Positions 29,495 to 39,199 are shown, counted from the stretch's first letter. The stretch: 64,000 nt of DNA from Bacillus weihaiensis (GCF_001889165.1 NZ_CP016020.1:2144501-2208500), one strand, 5' to 3'. The notes: generated by a model from the sequence alone, not told the origin. A program made the numbers and translations.

Positions 29495-29535
29495 AAAAAG
29501 GGTTGGGTAGTTAAAACCGATACCCAACCCTTCTA
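29495..29535. terminator. bidirectional terminator after cotM-like gene
   Basis: AAGGGTTGGGTA pairs with TACCCAACCCTT; it also lies directly behind the convergent small zinc-ribbon gene. Confidence 0.85.
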
Positions 29536-29667
29536 TTATTTCGAATGTTTCGTTTCTTGATCATGAACAGTAATTAATATCGTTTTCAATTCTACATTTC
29601 CACAATGTAAACACTTACTTCTATTATCAGCAATTTGCATACATCTCACACAGTAAAATTTATCCAT
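29536..29667 (-). CDS. 43-residue zinc-ribbon protein
   Basis: Starts MDKFYCVRCMQIADNRSKCL and continues HCGNVELKT: two CxxC knuckles (YCVRC, KCLHC) that should bind one zinc. The tail is short and polar. RBS AAGGGG. This class of tiny Bacillus zinc-ribbon proteins is uncharacterised. It is 48 bases downstream of another small Cys-pair gene on the same strand, so the two may be expressed together. Confidence 0.7.
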   Translation of the reverse strand: MDKFYCVRCMQIADNRSKCLHCGNVELKTILITVHDQETKHSK

Positions 29668-29715
29668 CGTGTTACCCCTTTTTCTAACATCCTATGCTAG
29701 AAAAAGCAGATTGTT

Positions 29716-29934
29716 TCAAGAATCAAGCAAATGATCATAACTGTTATGATGAATTTTATCAACCTCATTGATCCGATAGATAAAAAACTCATGATCAGAA
29801 TCCTCATCCAATCTATGTTTTTCCTTATATTCACTTGTGGCTTGCCTTGCCAATTCTTCAGAGGTGAAAACTCCAAGAACATTTGAACTTTCCCCGCATT
29901 CTGCACACCCAAGATCTAATACAACATAAAACAC
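29716..29934 (-). CDS. small CxxC protein of unknown function
   Basis: A 72-residue acidic protein that opens MFYVVLDLGCAECGESSNVL, with one CAEC pair, then TSEELARQATSEYKEKH and a hydrophobic strand. The pattern (YVV..GC..CGES..VLGVF) is of small Bacillus proteins of unknown function. A second frame over the same bases (29697-29912) lacks an RBS and is not called. Confidence 0.68.
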   Translation of the reverse strand: MFYVVLDLGCAECGESSNVLGVFTSEELARQATSEYKEKHRLDEDSDHEFFIYRINEVDKIHHNSYDHLLDS

Positions 29935-30013
29935 GTAAACACCCTCAATCTCTTCAATTAGTATGTTCTACTATACACGCCTCTTCATAAGAATGCTAAA
30001 GAGTTGCATATAA

Positions 30014-31435
30014 TTAAATAATTGGAAAGTTGACTGATACCGTTGTCCCGATCCCTACGGTAGAATCAACTTCAATCACCCCATCATGCTGCTGAAGAAT
30101 TTTAAACGTTGTCATCAAGCCTAATCCAGTTCCTTTTTCAGTCGTTGAGTAATATGGCTGTCCTAAGCTTTGCAACCTTTCCTTAGGTATACCACGACCA
30201 TTATCAATGAAATAAATCGTCACCTTGGATTTTGAAACGGCACTCTTAATAAGTACAAACCCTTTTTCTGAAATAGCGTCTAAACCATTTTGAATAATAT
30301 TAAAAAACACCTGCTTTAAAGACTGCTCGTCACCCATGATAAATGGAAGAACAGTATTCAAGTGAGTTTTTATTTCTTTATTATCTAATAGTGCTTTTGA
30401 TTGTAAAAGTTGAACAACTTGATTTAATAGTTGATCGAGCTTTATCTGTTCCATTTTCATTGCAGAAGGATGAGAAAGTCGTAAAAACTCCGATAACTTC
30501 TCTTCTATAGATTGAATTTCATCCATGGTAATAGTCAAAAAAGATTCGTCACATTCCTTTGATTTAGAAAACAACTGGATAAATCCTTTTATTGATGTTA
30601 ATGGATTACGAATTTCATGTGCTAATGCAGCTGCCAGCTGTCCTGTAATGGCAAGTTTCTCAGATTTACGTAATAAATTATCCTGCTCAACCCTTTGACG
30701 AATATCACGCGAAACAGAAATGATTCCAGTTATATTACCCGTTTTCTCATCTACAACAGACTTAATACTTGACTCAAAAGGGATGTATGTTCCATCTTTT
30801 TTTCTAAAACGATACGTGATTAATACAGGCTCTCTTTGTTCTAGTACATATCGATGAAAAGCTTCTACGTATTCTTTATCATCCTCATGAATATAATCAT
30901 ATGGCGTATCACCTATTAATTCACTAGGGTCATATCCTAAGATTGCCTTTAAGGAAGGAGAATTATAAATATACCTCCCATCTTTTAAATGTAAATTAAT
31001 AATATCTGACGAGTTCTCTGCTAATAGCTGATATTGCTGTTCACTTTTCGTCAGAACTCTTTCTAAGTTTTTTTCCTCTGAAATATCAAGTACTTGTGAA
31101 AGAAAATATTTCTTCCCTGTTTCACAATCATGAATTAATGTCACATGTAAAGTTCCCCAAATAATATCACCACTTTTATGAAAAAAACGCTTTTCCACTT
31201 GAAAAGAATCACGTTGACCTAATTGCATATCTCGAAAAAGCTGAAGATCTAACTGATAGTCTTCGGGATGTGATATATCCTTTAAGCTCATGGTATCCCA
31301 TTCTATTTCTGAATACCCAATAAATTGATAAAACGCATAATTTACAATGTTTTGGCGGGTATCTTGTTCAAGAATCATTTGTGGTATTCTTGATTCAAAA
31401 AAGACCTTCTCAAGAACAGAAGATTTTAGTATCAT
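30014..31435 (-). CDS. PAS-domain sensor histidine kinase, sporulation-kinase type
   Basis: A 473-residue soluble histidine kinase without membrane segments. PAS domains cover about residues 10-125 and 135-250. The phosphorylated His is H273 in LAHEIRNPLTSIKGFIQL. The ATPase domain shows an N box (NIIQNGLDAI), DNGRGIP and GTGLGLMTT. This architecture is that of KinA/KinE-like kinases feeding Spo0F, and LTSIKGF is typical of them. No response regulator is adjacent, so it is an orphan, as sporulation kinases are. Confidence 0.92.
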   Translation of the reverse strand: MILKSSVLEKVFFESRIPQMILEQDTRQNIVNYAFYQFIGYSEIEWDTMSLKDISHPEDYQLDLQLFRDMQLGQRDSFQVEKRFFHKSGDIIWGTLHVTLIHDCETGKKYFLSQVLDISEEKNLERVLTKSEQQYQLLAENSSDIINLHLKDGRYIYNSPSLKAILGYDPSELIGDTPYDYIHEDDKEYVEAFHRYVLEQREPVLITYRFRKKDGTYIPFESSIKSVVDEKTGNITGIISVSRDIRQRVEQDNLLRKSEKLAITGQLAAALAHEIRNPLTSIKGFIQLFSKSKECDESFLTITMDEIQSIEEKLSEFLRLSHPSAMKMEQIKLDQLLNQVVQLLQSKALLDNKEIKTHLNTVLPFIMGDEQSLKQVFFNIIQNGLDAISEKGFVLIKSAVSKSKVTIYFIDNGRGIPKERLQSLGQPYYSTTEKGTGLGLMTTFKILQQHDGVIEVDSTVGIGTTVSVNFPII

Positions 31436-31796
31436 TTTGCATCACCTTTACTTATTTGAAAGACTAGGCTTGTTAGTATATGGACAGCCTCTATTTATCT
31501 AGTTCTATCATCAAAATATCTTTATTGTCTATCTTAAAAAAAGTATATTACCTACTATAACAAGTTTTTCAAATAATAACCATATAATCAGAAAAATCGA
31601 TCTAGTTTTCCCCATATATATAACAACCAGTAGAATATCTAGTTTCAACTACTACACTAGTATTACATCTATTCTAGATTAGGGGTGCAACAACTAATAT
31701 TGTAAAAGCACACACAAAAAAGGTGAATTTGAACTAACTCAAATTCACCTTTTCCACTATATAAATATTTGTATCTGTTAAGAAAGAGTAGATTTA
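31436..31796. other. kinase-glnA intergenic region
   Basis: Holds the promoter of the kinase and the glnA terminator: AAAAGGTGAATTTGA pairs with TCAAATTCACCTTTT at 31718-31753. Nothing else recognised. Confidence 0.5.
31716..31755 (-). terminator. terminator of glnA
   Basis: 15-base stem (AAAAGGTGAATTTGA/TCAAATTCACCTTTT) about 45 bases after the glnA stop. Confidence 0.85.
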
Positions 31797-33161
31797 TTAG
31801 AACTTACTTTGGTAGTTTTCAATTTCCCAAGAATGAACAGCAGTACGATAGCTATCCCATTCTGATTTCTTCGCAGACACATATTCACCATAAACATGTT
31901 CCCCTAAAGTTTTACGAGCAAATTCACTAGCTTGCAACTCTTGAACCGCAACTTCAAGGCTACCTGGTAAATTATCAATTCCTAGCTCTTCACGACGTTC
32001 TTCTGTCATATGGAAGATATCTTCATTAATAGATGCTGGAGCTGTTAATTCTTTCTCAATTCCATCTAAACCAGCTGCAGCAATGACAGCAAAAGTTAAG
32101 TATGGATTTGAAGATGGATCTGGGCAACGAAGTTCAACACGTGTCGCCATACCCTTTTTAGCCGGGATACGAATTAAGGCAGATCTGTTAGATGCTGACC
32201 ATGCGATATAACAAGGAGCCTCATATCCTGGTACAAGACGCTTATAAGAGTTTACTAGTGGGTTTGTGACAGCTGCAAAGCTCTTTACGTTATCAATTAA
32301 GCCTGCAATAAATTGGTAAGCTTCTTTCGATAATTGAATTTCGTCCGTTTCATTATAAAATGCATTTTCACCATTTTTAAAGAATGACATGTTTACATGC
32401 ATTCCAGACCCATTAATTCCAAACACTGGTTTTGGCATGAACGTTGCATGCAAACCAAATTTTTGAGCAATTGTTTTAACAACCCATTTATAAGTTGTTG
32501 CTAAATCTGCAGCACCTAAAGCATCCGCATATTTGAAGTTAATTTCATGCTGACCTTCTGCTACTTCATGGTGAGAAGCTTCAATTGTAAAGCCCATTGC
32601 TTTTAAAGCACGGTAAATTTCTAGACGTACACGCTCACCAAAGTCCTTAGGAGAAGGTTCGAAATAACCACCATTATCATCTAACTGTTGAGTAGGATTT
32701 CCTTCAGAATCCGTTTTGAATAAGAAGAATTCTAATTCAGGACCAACTGAAATTGTATACCCTTTATCAGCCGCACGATCAACCGTCTTTTTTAATACAT
32801 TTCGTGTATCCCCTTCAAAAGGAGTTCCGTCTGGATTCATTGCCGAACAAAGAAAACGTGCTTCTGAATACCCCTCTTCAACAGACCAAGGTAAGACAGC
32901 GAATGTTGTTAAATCCGGTTGTAAATATAAATCAGATTTATTAATTGGTGAGAAACCTTTAACTGAAGATCCATCAAACATTTGCTTCCCAGCTACAACA
33001 TCATCAAATTGGTCAACCGTTACAGTAATACTTTTTAGAATCCCCTCTAAATCTACAAATTGTAAATGAATTAACTCTACACTTTTAGAGCTAATGATTT
33101 CTTTAATTTGCGCAAGAATTTCCGTCTCATTTTTATCTTTTGAAATAACCGCTTCACTCAT
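31797..33161 (-). CDS. glnA: type I glutamine synthetase
   Basis: A 454-residue enzyme making glutamine from glutamate, ammonia and ATP. Motifs in order: MFDGSSVKGF, GPELEFFLF, ASHHEVAEGQHEINF, GINGSGMHVNMS, NSYKRLVPGYEAPCYIAWSASNRSALIR. No 25-residue GSI-beta adenylylation insert was noticed, so GSI-alpha. It stands alone, without the glnR that precedes the main Bacillus glnA, so it may be a second paralogue. The start chosen is ATG 33161 (MSEAVISKD) with GAGAGG upstream; the extra 39 residues of the longer frame look unlike coding sequence. Confidence 0.94.
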   Translation of the reverse strand: MSEAVISKDKNETEILAQIKEIISSKSVELIHLQFVDLEGILKSITVTVDQFDDVVAGKQMFDGSSVKGFSPINKSDLYLQPDLTTFAVLPWSVEEGYSEARFLCSAMNPDGTPFEGDTRNVLKKTVDRAADKGYTISVGPELEFFLFKTDSEGNPTQQLDDNGGYFEPSPKDFGERVRLEIYRALKAMGFTIEASHHEVAEGQHEINFKYADALGAADLATTYKWVVKTIAQKFGLHATFMPKPVFGINGSGMHVNMSFFKNGENAFYNETDEIQLSKEAYQFIAGLIDNVKSFAAVTNPLVNSYKRLVPGYEAPCYIAWSASNRSALIRIPAKKGMATRVELRCPDPSSNPYLTFAVIAAAGLDGIEKELTAPASINEDIFHMTEERREELGIDNLPGSLEVAVQELQASEFARKTLGEHVYGEYVSAKKSEWDSYRTAVHSWEIENYQSKF

Positions 33162-33278
33162 GTTAGATAACCTCTCATTTCTATGTCGTAATATATAACA
33201 TGAGTTTATTATATTTAAAGAATGTAAATTTGACAAGTACTTTTGTATTAAATTTTCTGTATTTTTATAAAAATACAT

Positions 33279-33294
33279 TAGTAAGCGTTTTCAT
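33279..33294. promoter_or_regulatory. cre-like site upstream of glnA
   Basis: TAGTAAGCGTTTTCAT matches the CcpA consensus WTGNAANCGNWNNCAW at all but one fixed position. It is about 120 bases upstream of glnA. Could also be chance. Confidence 0.35.
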
Positions 33295-33510
33295 ATAATG
33301 CAGCTTAGTTCTTTGTGGTTTAATGTATCTTTTACATCACCTTTTGTATATTTATCCATTCGAAGCGGCTGAGTATTTGAAAAAATGAGATTAAAATAAG
33401 CGACTAAATAAAAAACTTTTCTTGCTAAGCAGAATTTTTGACTTCTCTTTAGCTGATAGTATTATTAGAAACGGAATAACAACTATATAGTTGATAAAGG
33501 AGTTTTTAAA

Positions 33511-34230
33511 ATGTCTCAATCTCTAAAAGGCAAAGTGGCTATTGTCACAGGTGCAGGAAAAGGAATCGGGAAAGCCATCGCCGTTGCTTTAGCAAAAGAA
33601 GGAGTAAACGTTGGATTAATCGCAAGGACCGAAGCAGACTTAATTGAAACATCAAAAGAGATAAAAGCTTTTGGTGTTCATACAGCATATGCACTTGCTG
33701 ACGTATCCTCAATGACTCAAGTTAACACAGCAGTTGAAACATTACATAACGAACTTGGTGCTACAGATATCTTGATTAACAATGCGGGTATTGGGAAGTT
33801 CGGTACATTTTTAGAATTAGATCCTGAAGAATGGAAAAAAATGATTGATGTTAATTTAATGGGCGTGTACTATGTGACTCGTGCTGTTCTTCCACAATTA
33901 ATGAACAAAAACAGCGGAGATATTATTATGATTTCCTCAACAGCAGGTCAAAAAGGGGCTCCCGTAACAAGTGCTTACAGTGCTTCAAAGTTTGGTGTTT
34001 TAGGATTAACAGAATCATTAGCGCTAGAGGTACGAAAACATAACATCCGTGTATCAGCACTAACTCCAAGTACAGTCGCTACAGAACTTGCCTATAAAGA
34101 AAACTTAACAGATGGAAATCCTGAAAAAGTCATGCAGCCAGAGGATTTAGCAGAATATATAATAGCCCAACTAAAATTACACCCAAGGATATTTATTAAG
34201 TCTGCTGGCCTATGGTCAACTAATCCATAA
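33511..34230 (+). CDS. short-chain dehydrogenase/reductase, FabG-like
   Basis: A 239-residue NAD(P)(H)-dependent SDR. Cofactor motif [16 protein letters not shown], catalytic Ser (MISSTAG) and YSASK are all intact. Close in feel to the 3-ketoacyl-ACP reductase paralogues of Bacillus (YoxD-type), but the substrate is not determined. RBS AAAGGAGTTTTTAAA. Terminator at 34243-34281, so a one-gene unit. Confidence 0.92.
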   Translation: MSQSLKGKVAIVTGAGKGIGKAIAVALAKEGVNVGLIARTEADLIETSKEIKAFGVHTAYALADVSSMTQVNTAVETLHNELGATDILINNAGIGKFGTFLELDPEEWKKMIDVNLMGVYYVTRAVLPQLMNKNSGDIIMISSTAGQKGAPVTSAYSASKFGVLGLTESLALEVRKHNIRVSALTPSTVATELAYKENLTDGNPEKVMQPEDLAEYIIAQLKLHPRIFIKSAGLWSTNP

Positions 34231-34242
34231 AGACAATATTCT

Positions 34243-34281
34243 CCCCATTGCATTTCAATTAAGAAGTGCAATGGGTATTTT
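34243..34281 (+). terminator. terminator of the SDR gene
   Basis: CCCATTGCA pairs with TGCAATGGG followed by TATTTTTA. Confidence 0.72.
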
Positions 34282-34319
34282 TATCCCCTATTAAAAGGAA
34301 CCTTCTTCCAATAAGCCCC

Positions 34320-34348
34320 TTTACTTTCTTCTAAACCTTTTATATAAT
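34320..34348 (+). promoter_or_regulatory. promoter of the NAD-salvage operon
   Basis: TTTACT, 17 bases, TATAAT. The only strong promoter seen before the four codirectional NAD genes. Confidence 0.6.
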
Positions 34349-34358
34349 ACAATTAACA

Positions 34359-34375
34359 ATTAACATTATGTTAAT
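34359..34375. promoter_or_regulatory. NrtR-type operator candidate
   Basis: ATTAACATTATGTTAAT, a perfect 8-1-8 palindrome starting 11 bases after the -10 box, so over the likely transcription start. A further half-site (AATTAACA) adjoins it on the left. Position fits repression by the regulator encoded 27 bases downstream. Confidence 0.5.
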
Positions 34376-34401
34376 TAAAAAATGGATAGGAGTTCGAATG
34401 A

Positions 34402-35181
34402 ATGTCAAATGAAGAAGCGTTAAAGTCGTATAATGTTCAAAACTTTCGAACGCCGGATGGCTACACTTCCGATATTGCCGTATTTACCATTCTCTCTTCT
34501 AAAGTTGGAGAATTTAAACCTCCTTCCATGAAGCTAATGCTCATGTTAATAAAACGTGCGGAGTTGAACTCTGAAGGACATCAAAATATTGATGCTGGTA
34601 AATGGGCCTTACCGGGAGGATTTGTACATGATAACGAAACAGCTCTTGAAGCTGCCAGACGTGAGCTATATGAGGAAACTGGTGTGAGGAATATTCATAT
34701 AGAGCATTTCGGTGTCTACGATACGCCAAAGCGAGATCCTCGAGGATGGATCATTTCAAATGCTCACTATGCGATTGTACCAGAACATAAACTAGCTGAA
34801 AGAAAAGCAAATGATGATGCACAAGATGTAAAGCTAATTTCAGTAGACGAAGTTTTCCACCTGGACCTAGCATTTGACCATTACCAAATTATCACAGATG
34901 CAATTCACACGATAAAGAATGATCTTTTGCAAACAAATATAGCTAAAAATTTCTTACAGGAATTCTTTACCTATTCTGAATTACAAGCAGTGCTAAAGAC
35001 AGTCACAAATGATCCTGCCATTTTAAGTGATCAAGCATTTTCAAGAAAGATTAAATCACTTCCTTTCATTAAAGAAGTGACAGGTAAAAAAACTCAACGA
35101 ACATCGAAAACCCCTACACAACTTTATCAATTTGTTGATGAGATAAATAGTAGAAGAAGTATTTATACCGCTAGATACTAG
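34402..35181 (+). CDS. nrtR: NrtR-type Nudix transcriptional regulator of NAD metabolism
   Basis: A 259-residue protein. The N-terminal Nudix domain (about residues 15-160) carries a complete Nudix box, G-x5-E-x7-RE-L-x-EE-x-G-V (GFVHDNE ... RRELYEETGV). The C-terminal ~80 residues (FTYSELQAVLKTV ... FSRKIKSLPFIKEV ... QLYQF) form the winged helix of NrtR-like regulators. In known NrtR proteins ADP-ribose or related NAD products relieve DNA binding. It is first in an operon of NAD salvage genes, which supports the role. With the box intact it may also hydrolyse ADP-ribose. Confidence 0.85.
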   Translation: MSNEEALKSYNVQNFRTPDGYTSDIAVFTILSSKVGEFKPPSMKLMLMLIKRAELNSEGHQNIDAGKWALPGGFVHDNETALEAARRELYEETGVRNIHIEHFGVYDTPKRDPRGWIISNAHYAIVPEHKLAERKANDDAQDVKLISVDEVFHLDLAFDHYQIITDAIHTIKNDLLQTNIAKNFLQEFFTYSELQAVLKTVTNDPAILSDQAFSRKIKSLPFIKEVTGKKTQRTSKTPTQLYQFVDEINSRRSIYTARY

Positions 35182-35203
35182 TTAAAAACATGGAGGTAAT
35201 CTT

Positions 35204-35752
35204 ATGAAAAAAGCGTTAATAAATATTGACTATACATTTGATTTCGTAGCCGAAGAAGGAGCATTAACGTGTGGAAAGCCAGGTCAGGAAATAGAGTCTG
35301 AACTTACACGACTAACACAATCCTTTATTGATAATGAAGAACTCGTCGTTTTTGCTATTGATAGACATAAGAAGGATGATCCTTTCCACCCTGAAACTCC
35401 CCTCTTCCCACCTCATAATATTGAAGGTACCGAGGGGCGTCACTTGTACGGGTCTCTTCAACAAACCTTCGAGCAAAATAAGCATTTAAATCACGTAATG
35501 TGGTTGGATAAAACAAGATATAGTGCCTTTGCTGGAACAAATTTAGATTTAGTATTAACAGAACGAACTATAAGAGAGCTTCATTTAGTAGGTGTTTGTA
35601 CAGATATATGCGTTTTACACACAGCGGTAGATGCTTATAATAAAGGGTATAAAATTGTCATACATGAAAAAGCCGTAGCTAGTTTCAACCAGAAAGGTCA
35701 CGAATGGGCTTTAGAGCATTTTCAAAGCTCTCTAAATGCCACTATTCAATAG
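35204..35752 (+). CDS. pncA: nicotinamidase-type cysteine hydrolase
   Basis: A 182-residue isochorismatase-fold hydrolase that should convert nicotinamide to nicotinate. Catalytic triad visible: Asp in INIDYTFDF, Lys in WLDKTRYSAF, Cys in GVCTDICVLHTA. Metal-site residues are plausible (DRHKKDDPFHPE). RBS TGGAGGTAATCTT. It lies between the regulator and pncB, whose product uses nicotinate, so the substrate assignment rests on motif plus context. Confidence 0.88.
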   Translation: MKKALINIDYTFDFVAEEGALTCGKPGQEIESELTRLTQSFIDNEELVVFAIDRHKKDDPFHPETPLFPPHNIEGTEGRHLYGSLQQTFEQNKHLNHVMWLDKTRYSAFAGTNLDLVLTERTIRELHLVGVCTDICVLHTAVDAYNKGYKIVIHEKAVASFNQKGHEWALEHFQSSLNATIQ

Positions 35753-35819
35753 GACTAAACACATAAAAACTAATAACATATTATTGTGAAAAATTGAGCG
35801 TATAACGGAGGAACGTTAG

Positions 35820-37313
35820 ATGAATACAATTTACGAGGACGATAGCTTAGCACTTCACACGGATTTATATCAAATAAATATGGCTGAATCTTATTGGGAT
35901 GATAATGTTCATAACAGAAAAGCTGTATTTGAAGTTTATTTTAGAAGACTACCATTTGGAAACGGATATGGAATTTTTGCAGGATTAGAGAGAGTGATCC
36001 ATTATTTAGAGAATTTTCATTTTACAGAGTCAGATATTACTTATTTACGGGATGTGTTAGGCTATAAGGATGATTTTCTTGAGTATTTAAGCGGGGTTCG
36101 TTTTACTGGAAATGTTTATTCTGTTCAAGAAGGGGAAATGGTTTTTGGGAATGAACCCATTCTTCGAGTAGAAGCTCCCTTAGCAGAAGCACAGCTTATA
36201 GAAACAGCCATTTTAAATATTGTGAACTACCAAACACTTATTGCAACTAAGGCTGCTCGTATTAAACAAGTCGTTGGAAAAGATACTGTAATGGAATTTG
36301 GCACTAGACGCGCCCATGAACTAGACGCAGCTATTTGGGGCACAAGAGCCGCATACATCGGAGGCTTTCATGCAACCTCAAATGTAAGAGCAGGAAAACT
36401 GTTTGGAATCCCTGTATCGGGTACCCATGCACACGCTTTTGTTCAAGCTTATAAGGATGAATATGTCGCTTTTCACAAATACGCCCAACGTCATAAAGAT
36501 TGTGTCTTTTTAGTCGATACGTATGATACGTTAAAATCTGGTGTCCCTAATGCAATTAAAGTAGCTAAAGAGCTAGGTGACAAAATAAATTTTAAGGGGA
36601 TCCGATTAGATAGTGGAGACTTAGCCTATCTTTCTAAAGAAGCGAGAAAAATGCTCGATAACGCCGGATTCTACGATACGAAGATTATCGCTTCAAATGA
36701 TTTAGATGAGGCTACAATTATCAATTTAAAATCGCAAGGTGCGAAAATTGACACGTGGGGTATTGGAACGAAATTAATTACAGCATATGATCAACCCGCT
36801 CTTGGTGCAGTATATAAGCTTGCTTCTATTGAAGATGAAAATGGAAACATGGTAGACACGATTAAAATTAGTGGTAATCCTGAAAAAGTTTCAACCCCTG
36901 GTTTAAAGAAGGTGTATCGTATTATCAACACCTTAAATCACAAATCAGAAGGTGACTATATTACCCTTCAACATGAAGAACCTGAAGAAGAAGAAAAACT
37001 AAAAATGTTCCATCCAATCCATACTTTTATCAGCAAATTTGTCACAAATTTTACGGCAAAGGATTTACATCATCAAATCTTTCATCAAGGAAATTTAGTG
37101 TATCAGACCCCTACTCTTCAAGAAATGCAAGCATACACTTCTGAAAATCTTGACCTATTATGGGATGAATATAAACGTGCCCTTCATCCAGAAGAGTATC
37201 CTGTTGATCTAAGCCAGAAGTGCTGGGAAAATAAAATGAAAAACATTGAAGAAGTAAAAGAAAAAGTTGCCGAAATGATTCTAAAAACGAAAAACGAAAA
37301 AAGGAGCTTTTAG
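35820..37313 (+). CDS. pncB: nicotinate phosphoribosyltransferase
   Basis: A 497-residue enzyme that joins nicotinate to phosphoribosyl pyrophosphate, making nicotinate mononucleotide. Motifs: [98 protein letters not shown]. Length and the EEPEEEEKL linker are usual for the long Gram-positive form. RBS CGGAGGAACGTTAG. One base separates its stop from nadE. Confidence 0.96.
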   Translation: MNTIYEDDSLALHTDLYQINMAESYWDDNVHNRKAVFEVYFRRLPFGNGYGIFAGLERVIHYLENFHFTESDITYLRDVLGYKDDFLEYLSGVRFTGNVYSVQEGEMVFGNEPILRVEAPLAEAQLIETAILNIVNYQTLIATKAARIKQVVGKDTVMEFGTRRAHELDAAIWGTRAAYIGGFHATSNVRAGKLFGIPVSGTHAHAFVQAYKDEYVAFHKYAQRHKDCVFLVDTYDTLKSGVPNAIKVAKELGDKINFKGIRLDSGDLAYLSKEARKMLDNAGFYDTKIIASNDLDEATIINLKSQGAKIDTWGIGTKLITAYDQPALGAVYKLASIEDENGNMVDTIKISGNPEKVSTPGLKKVYRIINTLNHKSEGDYITLQHEEPEEEEKLKMFHPIHTFISKFVTNFTAKDLHHQIFHQGNLVYQTPTLQEMQAYTSENLDLLWDEYKRALHPEEYPVDLSQKCWENKMKNIEEVKEKVAEMILKTKNEKRSF

Positions 37314-37314
37314 T

Positions 37315-38133
37315 ATGAGCTTACAAAAACAAATTATGAAAGAACTTCATGTGAAAGAAACGATTAATCCGAAAGAAGAAATCGAAGCAAGAGTCCAATT
37401 TCTAAAGAATTACGTAAAAAAGACTGGCGCTAAAGGATTTGTATTAGGTATAAGCGGTGGCCAAGACTCCACTCTATCTGGCCGACTTGCCCAATTAGCT
37501 GTGGAGGATTTACGTAATGAGGGCTATGAAGCAAAATTCGTTGCCGTCCGCCTCCCATATGGTATACAAAAAGATGAGGACGATGCACAACTTGCTTTAT
37601 CCTTTATCCAACCAGATAAAAGCATATCATTTGATATTTCAAAAACAGTTGATGCGTTTACTACTAGTTTTTATAATACAACTAACGAACCATTATCTGA
37701 CTTTAATAAAGGGAATGTTAAAGCTCGTACACGTATGATTACTCAGTACGCTGTCGGCGGACAGGAAGGGTTACTCGTGATTGGAACCGATCATGCTGCC
37801 GAAGCAGTTACCGGATTCTTCACTAAATATGGAGATGGAGGTGCTGACCTACTCCCTCTTACAGGATTAACTAAGCGTCAAGGAAAAAGCTTGCTACAGG
37901 AGTTAGCTGCACCTGAACGATTATATCTAAAGGAACCAACAGCGGATCTTTTGGATCATACCCCTCTTCAAGCAGATGAAACAGAGCTAGGAATCACATA
38001 TGACGAGCTAGATGATTACCTAGAAGGAAAACTAGTTTCAGAAGAAATAGCAGAGAAAATTGAAAACCGCTACAAAATGACTCAACATAAACGTGAAGTT
38101 CCAGCTTCCATGTTCGATCAATGGTGGAAATAA
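37315..38133 (+). CDS. nadE: NH3-dependent NAD synthetase
   Basis: A 272-residue enzyme that amidates deamido-NAD to NAD with ammonia and ATP. P-loop of the adenine-nucleotide hydrolase family [17 protein letters not shown], then [55 protein letters not shown]. No glutaminase domain, so the short form. It completes the route nicotinamide to NAD except for NadD, which lies elsewhere. RBS AAAGGAGC is in the end of pncB. Terminator at 38165-38204. Confidence 0.97.
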   Translation: MSLQKQIMKELHVKETINPKEEIEARVQFLKNYVKKTGAKGFVLGISGGQDSTLSGRLAQLAVEDLRNEGYEAKFVAVRLPYGIQKDEDDAQLALSFIQPDKSISFDISKTVDAFTTSFYNTTNEPLSDFNKGNVKARTRMITQYAVGGQEGLLVIGTDHAAEAVTGFFTKYGDGGADLLPLTGLTKRQGKSLLQELAAPERLYLKEPTADLLDHTPLQADETELGITYDELDDYLEGKLVSEEIAEKIENRYKMTQHKREVPASMFDQWWK

Positions 38134-38164
38134 TTTAATAGAGAAAATTCGTCTTACACACTAA

Positions 38165-38204
38165 AGAAAAAGCAATGAATGTACTCTATATTCATTGCTT
38201 TTTA
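38165..38204 (+). terminator. terminator of the NAD-salvage operon
   Basis: AAAAAGCAATGAAT pairs with ATTCATTGCTTTTT. Confidence 0.87.
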
Positions 38205-38374
38205 CGTTTATACACTCCATTTCACCTGTCACTTTACAATCTGTTTCCTAATCATAACATTCCCCATATTCATTTTTAAGGATATTTTTATTACTATCTT
38301 CCCTTTAACAAAGAAGTACCGTAAACTTAAACTGGTATCTTATCGTAGAATATTATAAAGGTGGCTTCTTTTAC

Positions 38375-39199
38375 ATGTATTCAAAATGTTTTCATTTATT
38401 AACCCGATCTCTAATAATCCACATTAGTAGAGAAACAAAATATCCTCCTCATATTATGCATGTATTGAGAAAAAGTATGGGACACTCTCCCTTCTCTCCT
38501 AAGAAAGATCGCATGATTTACTCTATGCCAAAGATCGATGTTTTTCACTCTTTCTTCCAAACTACTAGTCTACAAATAACGGGTTCCTTATTCAGAAAGG
38601 TCGTTCTCTCTATATTTGGATTAGATTTATTAGCGATTTCAAACGATGGGGAAGGAGCAAAGCTCACTTCCTATCCAAATGAAATAATGGAGTTAGTAAG
38701 TGAAGCATTGAACCTACCTAACCACTCTTCTGATACAATTTCTAAGATTATGTCAATCAGAAAAGCAAAAATTATGGACTTATGTATAAAACAAGGGAAT
38801 TTCCATACTTACACGGACATGAACGATTTATTGAAAGCAATTTACGGGATTAATTTACAAGGTATTTCTTCCTTAGAGCACGCAAAAATTTCACTTTTCA
38901 CGAAAAACCAATGGCTCGTTAAAAGCGATACTGATTTGTTTGTCGTTTATACAGGAAAAGGGGATGTAGATGTGAAGGTTTATCCTACTCCATACTTTAG
39001 ACAAAAATTTAATACAGAAGAAATTCTTTTCAACTTAAAAGAAGAGCTAACTACTTTAGGATATACATATGATAACCTAAAAATTGAGTTTTATTATAAG
39101 AATCAAACTGGAGAATCCGTTCCTAATTTATTCAAAGAAGAAACTATAGGTTGTCTTAGAAAGTCCATAACTTATTTTCTAAGCAAGAACAATACATAA
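38375..39199 (+). CDS. hypothetical protein, 274 residues
   Basis: A soluble, basic-to-neutral protein with no signal, membrane segment or Cys cluster. It reads in one clean frame with an acceptable RBS (AAAGGTGGC). I recognise no domain. Hydrophobic patterning and predicted helices (EIMELVSEALNLP, ISKIMSIRKAKIMDLC) look like a folded two-lobe protein. The start may be one of several Met (38375 or 38453). Between nadE and a thioesterase, with a terminator upstream, so its own unit. Probably lineage-specific. Confidence 0.6.
   Translation: MYSKCFHLLTRSLIIHISRETKYPPHIMHVLRKSMGHSPFSPKKDRMIYSMPKIDVFHSFFQTTSLQITGSLFRKVVLSIFGLDLLAISNDGEGAKLTSYPNEIMELVSEALNLPNHSSDTISKIMSIRKAKIMDLCIKQGNFHTYTDMNDLLKAIYGINLQGISSLEHAKISLFTKNQWLVKSDTDLFVVYTGKGDVDVKVYPTPYFRQKFNTEEILFNLKEELTTLGYTYDNLKIEFYYKNQTGESVPNLFKEETIGCLRKSITYFLSKNNT

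Noticed and set aside
29697-29912. 71-residue minus-strand frame
   Set aside because: Lies over the better supported 72-residue Cys-pair gene in another frame and lacks an RBS.
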